This document shows, in pieces, positions 50,688-62,696 of a stretch of 64,000 nt of DNA. Made by a program: the position numbers and the translations under genes. Numbering within the stretch: the stretch's first letter is position 1; each line of letters starts with the position of its first letter. The DNA is from Lucinisca nassula. Lineage: Eukaryota > Mollusca > Bivalvia > Lucinida > Lucinidae. The notes under the pieces are model-generated. The model saw nothing but the letters and a program-made list of their open reading frames with translations, did not search any database and was not told where the DNA came from. The DNA lies in assembly GCA_963580285.1 (NCBI GenBank), contig CAUZLF010000709.1, positions 1 to 64,000 of the forward strand. The letters are read 5' to 3'.

Positions 50688-52439
50688 TTAGCTCACCTGT
50701 CACGTAGTGACAAGGGGTGAGCTTTTGGGATCACTTTTTGTCCGTCGTGCGTGCGTGCGTGCGTCCGTGCGTGCGTCCGTAAACTTTTTCTTCAAATGAC
50801 ATCTCGTCCTAAACCACTGATCGGATTTTGACCAAACTTCACAGGAATGATCCTTAGGTGATCCCCTTTCAAAGTTGTTCAAATGGTTCTGGTCTGTTGC
50901 ACATATAGGTCACAGTAGCCAAAAAATAGATTTTTTTCACCGAAAACTTAAAAAATCTTCTCTCTGAAACCGCAAGGCCCAGGTCTTTGATATTTGGTAT
51001 GAAGCTTCATCTAGTGGACCCCTACCAAGATTGTTCAAATTAAAGTGCTGGGGCCAAATATGCCCCCGCACCAGGGCCCTTTGGTTTTACATGGGCTTAT
51101 ATAGGAAAAATCTTTAAAAATCTTCTTCTCTGAAACCGCAAGGCCCAGGTCTTTGATATTTGGTATGAAGCTTCATCTAGTGGACCCCTACCAAGATTGT
51201 TCAAATTATAGTGCTGAAGCTAAAAATGCCCCCTGCACGGGGCCCCTTTGGTTTTACATGGGCTTATATAGGGAAAATCTTGAGAAATCTTCTTCTCTGA
51301 AACCGCAAGGCCCAGGTCTTTGATATTTGGTATGAAGGTTCATCTAGTGGACCCCTACCAAGATTGTTCAAATTAAAAGGCTGGGGCCAAATATGCCTCC
51401 GCACCGGGGCCCTTTGGTTTTACACGGGCTTATATAGGGAAAATCTTGAGAAATCTTCTTCTCTGAAACCGCAAGGCCCAGGTCTTTGATATTTGGTATG
51501 AAGGTTCATCTAGTGGACCCCTACCAAGATTGTTCAAATTATAGTGCTGGAGCTAAAAATGCCCCCCGCACGGGGGCCCTTTGGTTTTACATGGGCTTAT
51601 ATAGGGAAAATTTTTAAAAATCATCTTCTCTGAAACACAAGGCTTAGGTCTTTGATATTTGTTATGAAGCTTCGGCCAGTGGACCTCTATAAAGATTGTT
51701 CAAATTATAGCCCTGAGACCAAAAATGAGGCCTAGGTCTTTGATATTTGGTATGAAGCTTCATCTAGTGGACCCCTACAAAGATTGGTCAAATTATAGTG
51801 CTGGGGCAAAAAGTGCCCCCACCCTGGGTCCCTTTGGTTTTACATGGGCTTATATAGGGAAAATCTTTAAAAATCTTCTTCTCTGAAACTGCAAGGCCCA
51901 GGTCTTTGCTATTTGGTATGAAGCTTCATCTAGTGGACCGCTTCCAAGATTGTTCAAATTATAGTGCTCGGGCCAAAAATGCCCTGCCCCGGGGCCCTTT
52001 GATTTTACATGGGCTTATATAGGGAAAACCTTAAAAAAAATCTTCTCCTCTGAAACCGCAAGGCCCAGGACTTTGCTATTTGGTATGAAGCTTCATCTAG
52101 TGGACCGCTACCAAGATTGCTCAAATTATATTAAACTTTGAAGTAATGTTGCTTAGATGACCCTCTACCAAAAAAAGCTAAAACAATCCTGCTCAGATAT
52201 ACAAACTGGCCACGGGAGCTAAAAATAGAAAAATATTGTAAATATGATTCAAACATGAACTCATTCTAAAACCTTAGGCAAATTGATTAAAACTTCACAG
52301 GAATGTTGCCTAGGTTACTCCCTACCAAATAAGCTAAAATCACTCTGCTGATGAACAAGATGGCCACCAGAGCTAAAAGTAGATTGTCCTCGAGGCAGTG
52401 ACACTCAGGTGAGCGAACCAGGGCCCTCTGGCCCTCTTG
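50688..52439 (+). mobile_element. Helentron-like element, family L, complete
   Basis: 5' AGCTCACCTGTCACGTAGTG, inverse at the 3' side CAGGTGAGCGAACCAGG, then the perfect hairpin AGGGCCCTCTGGCCCT and CTTG|T. About eight units of 150-180 bp share CCGCAAGGCCCAGGTCTTTG, GGTATGAAGCTTCATCTAGT and ACCAAGATTGTTCAAATTA. Non-coding. The minus-strand copy in the Tc1 relic (24576-26126) is the same family. Confidence 0.85.
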
Positions 52440-53640
52440 TTTTATTTAGGGTGGCCATTTTGCCATTTTTTGGGAAAGTAACTGTCCTTATGGCCTTCCT
52501 TTGTTTAGGTTTCCATTATGGTCTGGTCGCTTCAAGTTTGTGTTTCTTTCCCTTTGGTGTCTTTGATGGGTGGAGTAAGTTAATTGTATTGATTCCTGAT
52601 CTTTGTTTTACTTCTACTTTACATAAGCTTATTTAGGGAAAAACCTTTAATAAATAGAAGTAGAGGCAATGATCAGGAATCGATACAATTAACTTACAGC
52701 TCCCATCAGAGACACTAAAGGGAAAGAAAGACAAACATGAAGCAACAGACCCCAACGGAAACACCAAGAGCGGAAAGCCAAAAGGACAGTTACTTTCCCA
52801 CAAAATGGCCAAAAGGCTATCCAAAATAAAATAATATGAGTGACACAAACACCTAAAGACAAACCATCACAAAAACAAACTGCGACAGAAGAACCGCCTT
52901 GCAACGGCAGCGGAAACAAATTCCACTTGGGGGCTTAAATCGATTTTACCTGGCCACAATCCTCGCAAATTTGTTCAGTCCGCATGAAGGCCTCCTAACT
53001 CATCAGTGCAAAAGCTCAAAGGTTGCCTTTGGAAACAAAGAACACACAAAAGAGCAAAAATCGGAGACTTGTTTTTATTGAGTCTCTTCATACACAGCAA
53101 TATAGTTTGCAAAATAGAACTAGAGGCAATGATCAGGAATCTTTCATCAGCTTTCATCAGAGACACTAAAGGGAAAGAAAGACAAACACGAAGCAACATA
53201 CCCCAACGGAAACACCAACAGCGGAAAGCCAAAAGGACAGTTACTTTCCCACAAAATGGACAAAAGGCTAATCAAAATAAAATAATATAAGCGACACAAA
53301 CACCCAAAGACAAACCATAACAAAAATAAACCACGACAGAAGAACCGCCTTGGAACGGTCAGCGGAAACGAATTCCACTGGGGGGAGGGGGGGGCTTAAA
53401 TCGATTTTACGTGGCCACAATCCTCGCCCTTACTTCCGTCGCAATTAAGACAAATAATTTGTTCAGTCCGCATGAAGGCCTCCTAACTCATCAGTGCAAC
53501 ATCTCCGTGAACACTAAAATCAAACAACCACAGAGATGAAACAACGGTGATGACTCGACAGCAAGAATTAACAGAAATGCCGGAGCAAAAGAAAACCAAT
53601 AGTTAGACTCCAATGGGCCCTTCTTGTCTGAAACCAGAAG
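52440..53640. repeat. unclassified repeat X, inverted and tandem copies
   Basis: A partial copy (52440-52620) faces a longer reverse copy (52640-53000) and a second one (53100-53640). Landmarks are GAAGTAGAGGCAATGATCAG, CACTAAAGGGAAAGAAAGAC, AAAAGGACAGTTACTTTCCC, CAGAAGAACCGCCTTG and CAGTCCGCATGAAGGCC. No protein; class unknown. Confidence 0.65.
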
Positions 53641-53920
53641 ACTCAGGTCTTTGATGAAGCTTCAGCTAGTGTTCCTCTACCAAGATTATTCAAATTATAG
53701 CCCTGGTGCCAAAAATGCCTTTGCGCCTTTACTTAGACCTATATGTCTGAAACCAGAAGGCCCAGGACTTTGATTATTGGTATGAAGCTTCATCTATTGG
53801 ACTTCTACCAAGATTGTTCAAATTATAGCCCTGGGGCCAAAAATGCCCCTGCGCTGGTGGCCCACTGGTTTAACATAGGCTTATATCAGGTGAGCAATCC
53901 AGGGCCATTTTGCCCTCTTG
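53641..53920 (+). mobile_element. Helentron-like family L, 3'-end fragment
   Basis: CTGAAACCAGAAG(A/G)C(T/C)CAGG units, CAGGTGAGCAATCCAGG, the hairpin AGGGCCATTTTGCCCT and CTTG|T. Confidence 0.8.
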
Positions 53921-54335
53921 TTTATAATAACAATTCTACTCTGGAAAAACTGTTTTAAAAGCATTGTCAAGCAATGGAATCAAGTGATATTGGTACTAAG
54001 ATACATGAAGGTACGGCTGGCTAATCAGAGCTAATTATGAGTTCTGCCCATTATGATCGAAAATCAGTTGGTGATCACTGGTCAAAATTTTGTCTTTCTG
54101 CTTTACCTTGACCATATTCAGACTGACATGACTAGGTAAATAGTGTAGACAGATAAGATATTGCAAAGTATGCCCTACCATCTAGATTTTCATTGTCTGA
54201 CACTCTTCAGCTATTATTAGATACAAAATTGTTTATTAAATTTTACTTGGTAAATTTTTTTTAGGTGACCCTCCTTGTCAGTAAGGCCAAAGTCTATTTT
54301 GAACAATACGATGTTGCATATCAAATCAAAGGTAA
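53921..54335. other. intron sequence, no feature recognised
   Basis: Unique AT-rich intron DNA. Confidence 0.35.
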
Positions 54336-55065
54336 CTAGAACGCAGTCGATGGCACGCCATAGCTAATCCCCACTCTTTCTCCACAGGGGCTTAGTACCA
54401 AATAACAACATGTACATGTATTTGCAATTGAATTTTACTGACGTGACCTTTTTGACCCCTCCCCAAGGGCCAACATCTGACCCCAGAACTAAAAGTTTAC
54501 TTGTACTATGTTCTACTAATCATCCCCTTTTATTTGATATGCGACATGACTATGTTCAGGAAAACTTGAATTTTGACTTTAAAACCCCTCCCCCAGGGCA
54601 CCTATCTGACCCCCGGGTCAGACAGTCAGACCTCTGGGGCATGACCCAGGGTCGCAACCAAAATTCCGTTCAGTGTATTGTACATATTTCATTAATCATT
54701 ACTTCTGCAAAGTTTGATATCAAAATCTATTAAATTGACTTTGTTATTGAATTTTATTAATATTTGACCGTTTGACCCCTCCCAAGGGCCGTCGAGGTCG
54801 GGGCCAAAAATAAATGTGCTATTTCACAGCCCACTCCTGTAAGCAACCCACACATCAAATTTGGTTGGATTCCGATTAATAATTACGGAAGAGATAGCAT
54901 AACAGACGAACGGATGTCTAGACAGACAGGTGGACAGAGGCGAATAAAATATCCCCTCTGCTAAAGCGTGGGGATGAAGAGAAGATCCAGGTTAATCATA
55001 TTGTGGCATGGGGTTCAAAGTGTGGGGATATAAGATGGCATGCCATTGACTTGCTCTATTTTCTA
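54336..55065 (-). mobile_element. Helentron-like family C, minus copy with a facing plus end
   Basis: On the minus strand the terminus reads GCTATGGCGTGCCATCGACT, then CTAG|T, as in 40521-41901. The body holds TTTGACCCCTCCC and GGGCC units. At 55005-55065 a plus-oriented terminus-like hairpin (AGATGGCATGCCATT) follows. Confidence 0.65.
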
Positions 55066-55081
55066 TATATTTATCCTTTAG

Positions 55082-55249
55082 AACACAGGAAGGTCTACAA
55101 TAAGTATGGATGCCAATTTCGGTTTGGTGCACAAGAGGTCAGCTGGTACACAGGACTTAACAGCAGCTAGACATAATGCAGATCCGTTTATGCATGACCA
55201 GTCAAGTGTTGATGAATTTCTTGCAAACTACAGTGAAACTAAGAATGAG
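55082..55249 (+). CDS. KDZ-like gene, exon with first catalytic Asp
   Basis: Acceptor TTATCCTTTAG, 56 codons, phase 0 in and out. NTGRSTISMDANFGLVHKRS carries the xSxDxNFxLxxK signature of the KDZ core (catalytic Asp in SMD). DPFMHDQSSVDEFLANY follows, as expected for the post-motif insertion. Confidence 0.92.
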
Positions 55250-55261
55250 GTATTTTCATGT

Positions 55262-55690
55262 TTATTTATTTTTAAGCTTACCTGAGCAGAAGGCTCAGGG
55301 TGACATTTTGTGACCCATCATTGTCTGTGGTCAGTCGTCACTCGTTGCCTGTTGATCTGTTTTTCAACAGTTGACGTAAAGGACATGTCCTCCTGAACTG
55401 GTAAATGGATGTTGAAATAATTTTGCAGGAATGCTATTTAAATTTCTCTAAAAATTGCTTTTAATTAATCTGCTGTGCTAAAAATGTCCACCAGAGCTGA
55501 AAACAACAAAAAACAAAAAATGGAAGACAAACATTAAAATACCATCTCTTTTAGGCCACTGGCCAAATTTCAGAATAATTCCACAGGAATATTCCTTGGG
55601 TGACCCTGTACCAAAATTGCCCATACAGTTCCGCTCAGTTGAACAATATGGTTGCCAGAGCCTAACATAGAACAAAACCTTTAAACAACA
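55262..55690 (+). mobile_element. Helentron-like family S fragment
   Basis: TTAAGCTTACCTGAGCAGAAGG (compare AGCTCCCCTGAGCATGAAG), then units with AGGAATATTCCTTGGGTGAC. The 3' hairpin end is missing. Confidence 0.6.
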
Positions 55691-55744
55691 TCCTGGATGG
55701 ATTTGAAAGTAGGTAATTCTATATCAAAATTGTTGCTCCTGTCC

Positions 55745-55835
55745 ATCCAGGCTTGTAGAAATAGATTGGGTTAGCATGGTGCTTCCACGCAGAGCTGAAA
55801 CTGACCAATCATGAGTAGTGGTATAACCCCTTAGG
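55745..55835 (+). mobile_element. SINE family A fragment
   Basis: AGGCTTGTAGAAATAGATTG and GGTGCTTCCACGCAGAGCTG, cut off by the next element. Confidence 0.75.
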
Positions 55836-57723
55836 GGGGGGGGGCATATAGTTTTTGGTCTGTTTGTTTGTCCGTTTGTCTGTCTACAAAAATCTTAACA
55901 TTGGGCATAACTTTTGAATGGTAATAGATGGAGCTTTCATATTTCACATGTGTATACCTTATCACAAGACCTTTCCAATGGTACCATAATTTTGATCTCG
56001 TGACCTTGACCTTTGACATACTTTTTTCAAAATTATTAAAAACGTTAACATTGGCCATAACTTTCGATTGGTAAGTGGTAGGGCTTTCATATTTCACATG
56101 TGCACTCCTTGTCACAAGACCTTTCTAGTGGTACCATAATTTTTGACCTCATGACATTGACCTTGATGTTTGACCTATTTTTTAAAAACTTTAACATTGG
56201 CCATAACTTTCGATTGGTAAGTGGTAGGGCTTTCATATTTCACATGTGGCACAGTGCATTTCATGTCACAAAACCTTTCTAGTGGTACCATAATTTGACC
56301 TCGTGACCTGCTTTTTAAAAACTTTAACATTGGCCATAACTTCTAATTGGTAAGTGATATGGCTTTCATATTTCGCATGTCCATTCTACAAGACCTTTTC
56401 AACAATCCCATCATTTTTATGTCCCTGGGGACATATTGTTTTTGCCCTGTCTGTTTGTTGGTTTGTACGTGGACAACTTTAACGTTGGTCATAACTTTTG
56501 AACCATTTGAGATAGAACATTCATATTTTGCATGAAGGTTCCTTGTGACAAGAGCTTCACATTCATGCAAAAAAATTTGACCTGTGACCTTGACCTTTGA
56601 ACTACTTAAAAGAAAAAAATAACATTGGTCATAACTTTCTAACCGCTTGAGATTTACAGCCTTCATATTTGGCAGGTATGTTCCTTGTGACAAAAGTTTT
56701 ACATTCATACAAAAAATTTTGACCTTTGACCTGCTTAAAATAAAATAACATTTTGGTCATAACTTTTGAAACTTTTGAGATATAGCCTTCATATTTTGCA
56801 TGTAGGTTTCTTGTGACAAGAGCTTTACATTCACAGAATTTTTTTTTACCTTTGGCCTTGACTTTTGACCTACATAAAAGAAAAAGTTAACGTTGGTCAT
56901 AACTTTTGAACCGTTAGAGATACAGCCTTCATATTTGGCATATAGGTTCCTTGTTATAACAGCTTTATATTCATGCAAAATATTTTGACCTTTGACCTAC
57001 TTAAAATAAAAAAATAACATTTTGGTCATAACTTTTGAACCGTTTGAGATAGAGCCTTCATATTTTGCATGTAGGTTCCTTGTGACACAAACTTTTCATT
57101 CACACAATAAATTTTGACCTGTGACCTTGATCTTGACCTTTGACCTACATTAAAAAGTTAACATTGGTCCTAACTTTTGAGTCATTTGAGATACAGCCTT
57201 CATATTTGGCATGTAGATTCCTTGTGACAAGAGCTTTACATTTTTGCAAAAAATTTTACCTTGACCTTTGACCTACTTAAAAGTAAAAATAAAACTGTTC
57301 ATAACTTTCGAACCGTTCAAGATAGAGCCTTCATATTTGGCATGTAGGTTCCTTGTGAGAAGAGCTTTGCATTCTTGCAAACATGTTTGACCCGTAACTG
57401 TGACCTATGACCTATTTTAAAGAAAAAAATATTATTGTTCATAACTTTTTAACCATTTAAGACAGAGCCTTCATATTTGGCATGTAAGTTCCTTGTGTCA
57501 AGGGCTTCACACCTGTGACCTTGACCTTGAACTGTGACCAACTTTGAAAAAAAAAAGACCATTCCCGGGGACATATTCGTGTTTCACAAACACGTCTTGT
57601 TTACCTTGTGACCTTGACCTACTTTTTCAAGACTTGAACATTGGCCATACCTTGCTGAGTGATACTGCTTTCATATTTAACATGCGCTGTCCGGGGGCAT
57701 CAGTGTTTCACAAACACAACTTG
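55836..57723 (+). mobile_element. Helentron-like element, family M, with a nested relative
   Basis: Opens at the G-run GGGGGGCATATAGTTTTTGG and ends GTCCGGGGGCATCA, with the perfect hairpin GTGTTTCACAAACAC, then CTTG|T (57720-57724). Units of about 125 bp share AACATTGGCCATAACTTTCG and CTTTCATATTTCACATGTG. A related element has inserted between T residues at 56418-57599. Confidence 0.8.
56418..57599 (+). mobile_element. Helentron-like element nested in family M
   Basis: Opens ATGTCCCTGGGGACATATTG, closes CCCGGGGACATATTC, then hairpin CGTGTTTCACAAACACG and CTTG|T. About eight 120-bp units with CATAACTTTTGAACCGTTTGAG and GGCATGTAGGTTCCTTGTGA. Removing it restores the host unit across a T-run. 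Confidence 0.85.
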
Positions 57724-58362
57724 TTTGGTAATAGAATAAGATTTAAAAGCATTATATACTAAACATTTGTTGGGTATGAAATTAATGAAACAAAGTTTTT
57801 TTTTTTTGTTTTTTTTTGGATAAGTGTCTTGTGAAATGACCACTCATATAAGATAATCTATATCATAACATGAATAGATATCAAATACAAATAACCATAT
57901 AAAAATTTTGTTACCAAAACCTTAATAGTCCTGTTGATGAATTTGATTAAATCTGGCTTACTTTGTGTGTACTGGTACCATTGTTACTTAGTATGTTAAT
58001 TGCAATTTGCTAGTGTTAATTGACTTGGCAGTCCTTAAAACCCAGAGTATATTTCAAAATTATCTGTACTACAACAGGTTTCCATCAATGTGTGAAAAGG
58101 ATTTGGTAAATTAAGCTAAACACACCCGAGTTTATGGAGAGTGCATTTCAATGCTTGAGTTTGGGCAACAAAGATCATTTAACTGGCAATTTAGCTTCTC
58201 TTTCTGTGAGCATATATCCTATTTTTACATAACCCCTTTTCATATTTTATTTTCTTTTTACTTTCTGGCAGATTCTCAAATGGAATTATAGTCAAAAATT
58301 TGCTCTTAAGTAAACTTTTTTTCAGCGACAAATGCACCTGTTGCAAATGCATTTCACTGCCG
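57724..58362. other. intron sequence, no feature recognised
   Basis: AT-rich, T-runs near 57798. No supportable feature. Confidence 0.35.
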
Positions 58363-58603
58363 AATCTATGACCATAACCTTCAAAGTGAATAACTTTCTC
58401 CAAAAATAAACAAACATGTTCAAGTGTCAGGAGGGCAAATGAGTCTATGACCTTAACCTTCAAAGTGAATAATTTTCTCCAAAAATAAACGAACATGTTC
58501 AAGTGTCAGGAGGGCAAATGAGTCTTTGACCTTAACCTTCAAAGTGAATAATTTTCTCCAAAAATAAACGAACATGTTCAAGTGTCAGGAGGGCAAATGA
58601 GTC
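58363..58603. repeat. three tandem 79-bp units
   Basis: TATGACC(A/T)TAACCTTCAAAG, CTCCAAAAATAAACGAACAT and CAAGTGTCAGGAGGGCAAAT recur head to tail, nearly identical. Confidence 0.92.
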
Positions 58604-59057
58604 TGATTAATACTCCTGCAACCTTTAAGTCACCGTATAGCAGTATTTCGCCTTCAAACAGACCACCTCTGACAATAGAGTCATAGAAATTTGTAAAACT
58701 AAAATAATATGAAGAACATGTAAAGGGTCCATTGCCTGCAGCTATGGCAGCATGTCAAATTGGTCTGTTTGGGTATATGTCTGCTAACTTTACTTTCAAA
58801 TTTTGTTCTGTGACAATAAAATTTATCCTGATATTTCAGTTTTTTACAAAAATAAACTTTTCTTAATTGCCACAAAGTCTTTTCAACATGCAACAGCACT
58901 CTTCTTATAGTGAATCCGGCTGGTTTTCTTTTGTTCTAGCTTGCACTAAAAGTATCACAATACTTATCGTACTGTGAGGTTAGTATTGCGATAGGTTTCG
59001 TGTCGTCAGGTAGGTGTATCATTACAGCCCTATCTGTTGATATCCAAATAATGCTAC
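58604..59057. other. intron sequence, no feature recognised
   Basis: Unique AT-rich intron DNA. Confidence 0.35.
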
Positions 59058-59287
59058 GGGCATCCATGGCCTAGTGGATAAGAGCGCTGACTCTTAATCA
59101 TTAGGTCTCTCACAGCTGTTGGTTCAAGCCACGCTCGGCTCACATGTGAGGCGCCAAGCTCTGCGATGGAAGTTTGGGTGGTTTTTCTCCCAGTATTCCA
59201 GTTTTTGCCAACTCTGATTAACGATCGGCTCGATATGAGTGAAATAATCTTGAAAGGGCTGTATAACCAAAACCAAAAAAAAAAAAA
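59058..59287 (+). mobile_element. tRNA-derived SINE (family C)
   Basis: A box TGGCCTAGTGG (59067-59077), B box GGTTCAAGCC (59121-59130), body GAGGCGCCAAGCTCTGCGAT, tail AAAGGGCTGTATAACCAAAA and a run of about 19 A. Retroposed tRNA derivative, not a tRNA gene. A relative is at 13165-13307. Confidence 0.85.
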
Positions 59288-59352
59288 TTAAAAATAATGA
59301 TATAAAATCAATGGTGGCAACATTATATTACAATATTGCCAAATTATTTCAG

Positions 59353-59489
59353 GGTTGTGCCAGATTTCAGGCTGGGAATGCTGTAAGATCCAAGGTCAAA
59401 AATGCTAAACTGGACATCACTGGAGTATTTGGATCAGTATGTAAACATGACCACCCGATGAAGTTCTGCAATTTGAGACATGGTGAAAG
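59353..59489 (+). CDS. KDZ-like gene, seventh coding exon
   Basis: Acceptor AAATTATTTCAG; encodes GCARFQAGNAVRSKVKNAKL, then DITGVFGSVCKHDHPMKFCN. The TGVFGxVCxH segment is a core KDZ motif. Donor GAAAG|GTAATT, phase 2. Confidence 0.92.
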
Positions 59490-59809
59490 GTAATTAATAT
59501 TTTGTTGATGATAAAATGTTAGGCCATTCTTCATAGGTACTTTCAGTGATCGCAAAAGACAAGTCATACCAACACCCAAAGTAGCTGGAAAAAGTCACTC
59601 AGTATAGGCCACAAAAGAGAAGGTGGCCATCTCAAGTCACCTAAAGAAATGGAGCCACACACAAAAATATCTGACGAAACATGAACCAAACAGCACAAAA
59701 CCAAATAACAAAGAAGACACTGCAAAAGAAAATACACCTTGGGACAGTCTGCAGAAAAACCACTTGGGACTTCAACTCAGTTAATAAAATTTCAGTCCTT
59801 GCCATCAGT

Positions 59810-60047
59810 TCCAGTGCAGTATCTTGGGTAAACTGCCTAGAGGTTCTTAGCCTGCCCAGGAGAAGTGGTGCAAATCAGACCATGTCCATGTATATAAACC
59901 CTATTTGTTTCATTGGGTGAGAGTGTACGAGATTTCATTTCATCTCAATGTCGGGTAAAAGTCCCACAAATTTGAAGCAACAACTCCAAAATGACCCATA
60001 CAGTGTTGACCGGTATGTTAAAACTTCAAATTAAAAAAAAAAAAAAA
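59810..60047 (+). mobile_element. SINE family A copy, 5' truncated
   Basis: GTAAACTGCCTAGAGGTTCT to GTGTTGACCGGTATGTTAAA, then an A-run. Confidence 0.8.
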
Positions 60048-60236
60048 TCCTAGAATACTCTCTTTTTGTGATTTATACACCTTTTGCATCTTTTGAATCA
60101 GTAAGGAAACATTAAATCATATTTTAAAAATTATAACCTTAAAACATTGAAATACAAGGGTGATGCTACATATAAAATAGAAGTGCCATGCACACTGAAA
60201 TTTTTGCAGCTTAATATATCAAAACCTTTTGTCATT

Positions 60237-60291
60237 ATTAGGGCCCCGCACTGAAAGTGTGGGTGCCCTATAGTAATCACTCTGTCCGTCC

Positions 60292-60326
<35 letters not shown>

Positions 60327-61013
60327 CGTCTGTCCGTCCACAAATTTTTTTATCCTCCATAACTTTTTATTATTCCTGGATGGATTTAAATATTACTTGG
60401 CATCATTCTGTCCGTCCGTCTGTCTGTCTGTCTGTCTGTCCGTCTGTCCGTCCACAAATTTTTTTATCCTCCATAACTTTCTTATTCCTGGATGGATTTA
60501 AATATTACTTGGCAGAAATGTTAACCATAATGTGATGGAGTGTTGCGCGCAAGACTCAGGTACGTACCTCAAAGGTCAAGGTCATACTTAGAGGTTAAAG
60601 GTCAAAAAAGGGTCTTTCCTGTGTCCAATTAATAACTTTGTTATTATTCCTGGATGGATTTAAATATTACTTGGCAGAAATGTTAACCATAATGTGACGA
60701 AGTGTCACACGCAAGACCCACAGCCGTACCTCAAAGGTCAAGGTCATACTTAGAGATAAAAGGTCAAAAAAGCGTCTTTTTTATTGTGTCCAATCTATAA
60801 CTTTCTTATACCTGGATGGATTTAAATATTACTTAGCAGAAATATTAACCATAATGTGACAGTGTGTCACGCGCAAGACCCAGGTCCGTACCTCAAAGGT
60901 CAAGGTCATACTTAGAGGTGAAAGGAAAAAAAAACGTCTTTTTTAACATCAACACTTTCCTACTCCTCTGATAGCGCTGCCGGGGCCCTAGTCAGTTTCA
61001 CTGACAGCTCTAG
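60237..61013 (+). mobile_element. Helentron-like element, family P
   Basis: Opens TTAGGGCCCCGCACTGAAAGTG; near the end the inverse CGGGGCCCTA occurs, then the perfect hairpin GTCAGTTTCACTGAC and CTAG|T (61010-61014). Units contain CTGGATGGATTTAAATATTACTTGG and GGTCAAGGTCATACTTAGAG, related to family G. It also carries (GTCTGTCT)n-type microsatellites. Confidence 0.88.
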
Positions 61014-61303
61014 TTATGTTTGTTATGCCCCCACCCACCCCCCTCCACCACAGGGAAGGGTGACATATTGGTTTTGGTGCAGATCCTGTTGACATAAGGT
61101 ATGCATGACAGTTTTTCCCATGCTAGATACATCATGAAATACTTGGTGGATTTTAATCAAAATTTGCATTGGGACAGGATAAAGATCTGATTTGGTTTTG
61201 ATTACCTAGACCTTATTTTCAAGCCATAAATGTTATACGACATGCATGGTAGTTATATTCCAGTTGGATACCTTGTATTAAATTAAAAATCATTTGATTT
61301 CAG

Positions 61304-61412
61304 ATTAGGGTATGCTGTCTACCTTTTGGAGAAACAGTTCAGTGATATCGGCGGAGATCAACAGATAATAGTCATGTATGATATTGCCTGTATGCTTCAT
61401 CGACATTTACTG
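61304..61412 (+). CDS. KDZ-like gene, exon with second catalytic Asp
   Basis: Acceptor CATTTGATTTCAG; its first base completes an Arg codon split after 59489. It encodes LGYAVYLLEKQFSDIGGDQQ, then IIVMYDIACMLHRHLL; YDIAC holds the second catalytic acid of KDZ transposases. Donor CTG|GTTTGC, phase 0. The next exon is not in the window. Confidence 0.9.
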
Positions 61413-61671
61413 GTTTGCATTAGGTTTTGATTGCTTTGGTATTTAGCAGACCATCACAATAAATAAGGGCCATATATCAGGCATCTGTGTTGGCTTCCAC
61501 ACTTGTTTAACGTTTTTCTTCCAACTATAATTTGTTTAGACAAACATACAATTTTATTTTTAAGTCCTCTTTAAAGAAACATTAAGATTGAGCTGATTAA
61601 TAAGTACATAAAAATGTGTCATTTATGGTTTTCCGTAATTGTGCTAAGTTTCATGATTGTAGCACTTACCA

Positions 61672-61815
61672 TTTATCCTGCTAAACATGAACCCTTACCT
61701 TTGCAAACAGTGTAGATCCAGATCATATCAAGATCTACACTCTTTGTCATGCAGTTTGTCAATTAAACAAATATTTTATATTTAAAGTAATCTGGTTGAT
61801 AGTCAGCAATAGGCT
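61672..61815. mobile_element. decayed TTAA-type palindromic MITE
   Basis: ACCCTTACCTTTGCAAACAGTGTAG ... ATCTACACTCTTTGTCATGC, then TAATCTGGTTGATAGTCAGCAATAGG. Ends have drifted; no TTAA pair remains. Confidence 0.55.
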
Positions 61816-62367
61816 TAATGAAGCCACTGGGCTGATCGGGCCTAAATTTCACTACAGATGAAATTAGGTTGGGCTGGGGGATTGGAAGTTTGTTTTTTTA
61901 ATAAATTCGGCTCATTAGTTTGATGGCTATGGCAATTTAAGTGTTTCTGTAGACTTTTATTGGGGAAAATTGAAAAATGCCATTATCTGTCAAACCTTCG
62001 CAAATATTTTGATAATGTCCTTAAGCAATCGATTATCTGCCAAGTGATTTTAGGCCTACTGCTCATTATATTTGGTTGCCATGTAAACCAAAATGCAAAA
62101 AATAGAAAAAAAAAATCATCTCCTCAGAAACCAATAGCTGTATGAGGCTGTGACTTAATGAAAAGGTTCACCATATTTGCCTCAATAAGTTTTATGTTTT
62201 TTATGAAATTCTGCTCTTTAGTTTGGAAACTTACGAGTTTCCATTGACTTATAATGGGGAAATTTGAATAATGGCCTTTACTGCCAAGCCTATGCAGATA
62301 TTTTTAAAACCCCTTCACAAAGTTCACAATCATCTATCTGTTATATGATTAAATGGCCCAGCACATC
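61816..62367. other. intron sequence, no feature recognised
   Basis: AT-rich. Two loosely similar halves (about 61930-62120 and 62235-62350) share TGGGGAAA(A/T)TTGAA(A/T)AATG(C/G)C and CAAATATTTTGATAATGTCC-like words, suggesting an old duplication. Confidence 0.35.
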
Positions 62368-62605
62368 GTGGCTTGAAGAAATGGGCTGCCATGCAGAGCT
62401 GAAACCGACCGCCTAGAGTACTGGTAAACTGCTTAGAGGATCTAAGCCTGCCCAGGCAAAACAGTGGGAGTCGGACTGCCCATTCTTATAAACTATATTG
62501 GTTTCATTGGGCAACAGGGCTTGAGATATCATTTCATCTCAGTGTTGGGTAAAAGTCCTATACAGTGTTGACGGGGATGTTAAACCTCATATCAAACCAA
62601 ACCAA
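62368..62605 (+). mobile_element. SINE family A copy with small deletions
   Basis: GTGGCTTGAAGAAATGGGCTG to GTGTTGACGGGGATGTTAAA and CAAACCAAACC. Confidence 0.85.
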
Positions 62606-62664
62606 AGCCATATGATTAAACCCAACTGCTAATTTTTATTGGTTGACATGGAAACCAAAATGCC

Positions 62665-62696
<32 letters not shown>

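Noticed and set aside
59058..59135. Possible tRNA gene
   Set aside because: Same reasoning: tRNA-like head followed by a SINE body and an A-run.
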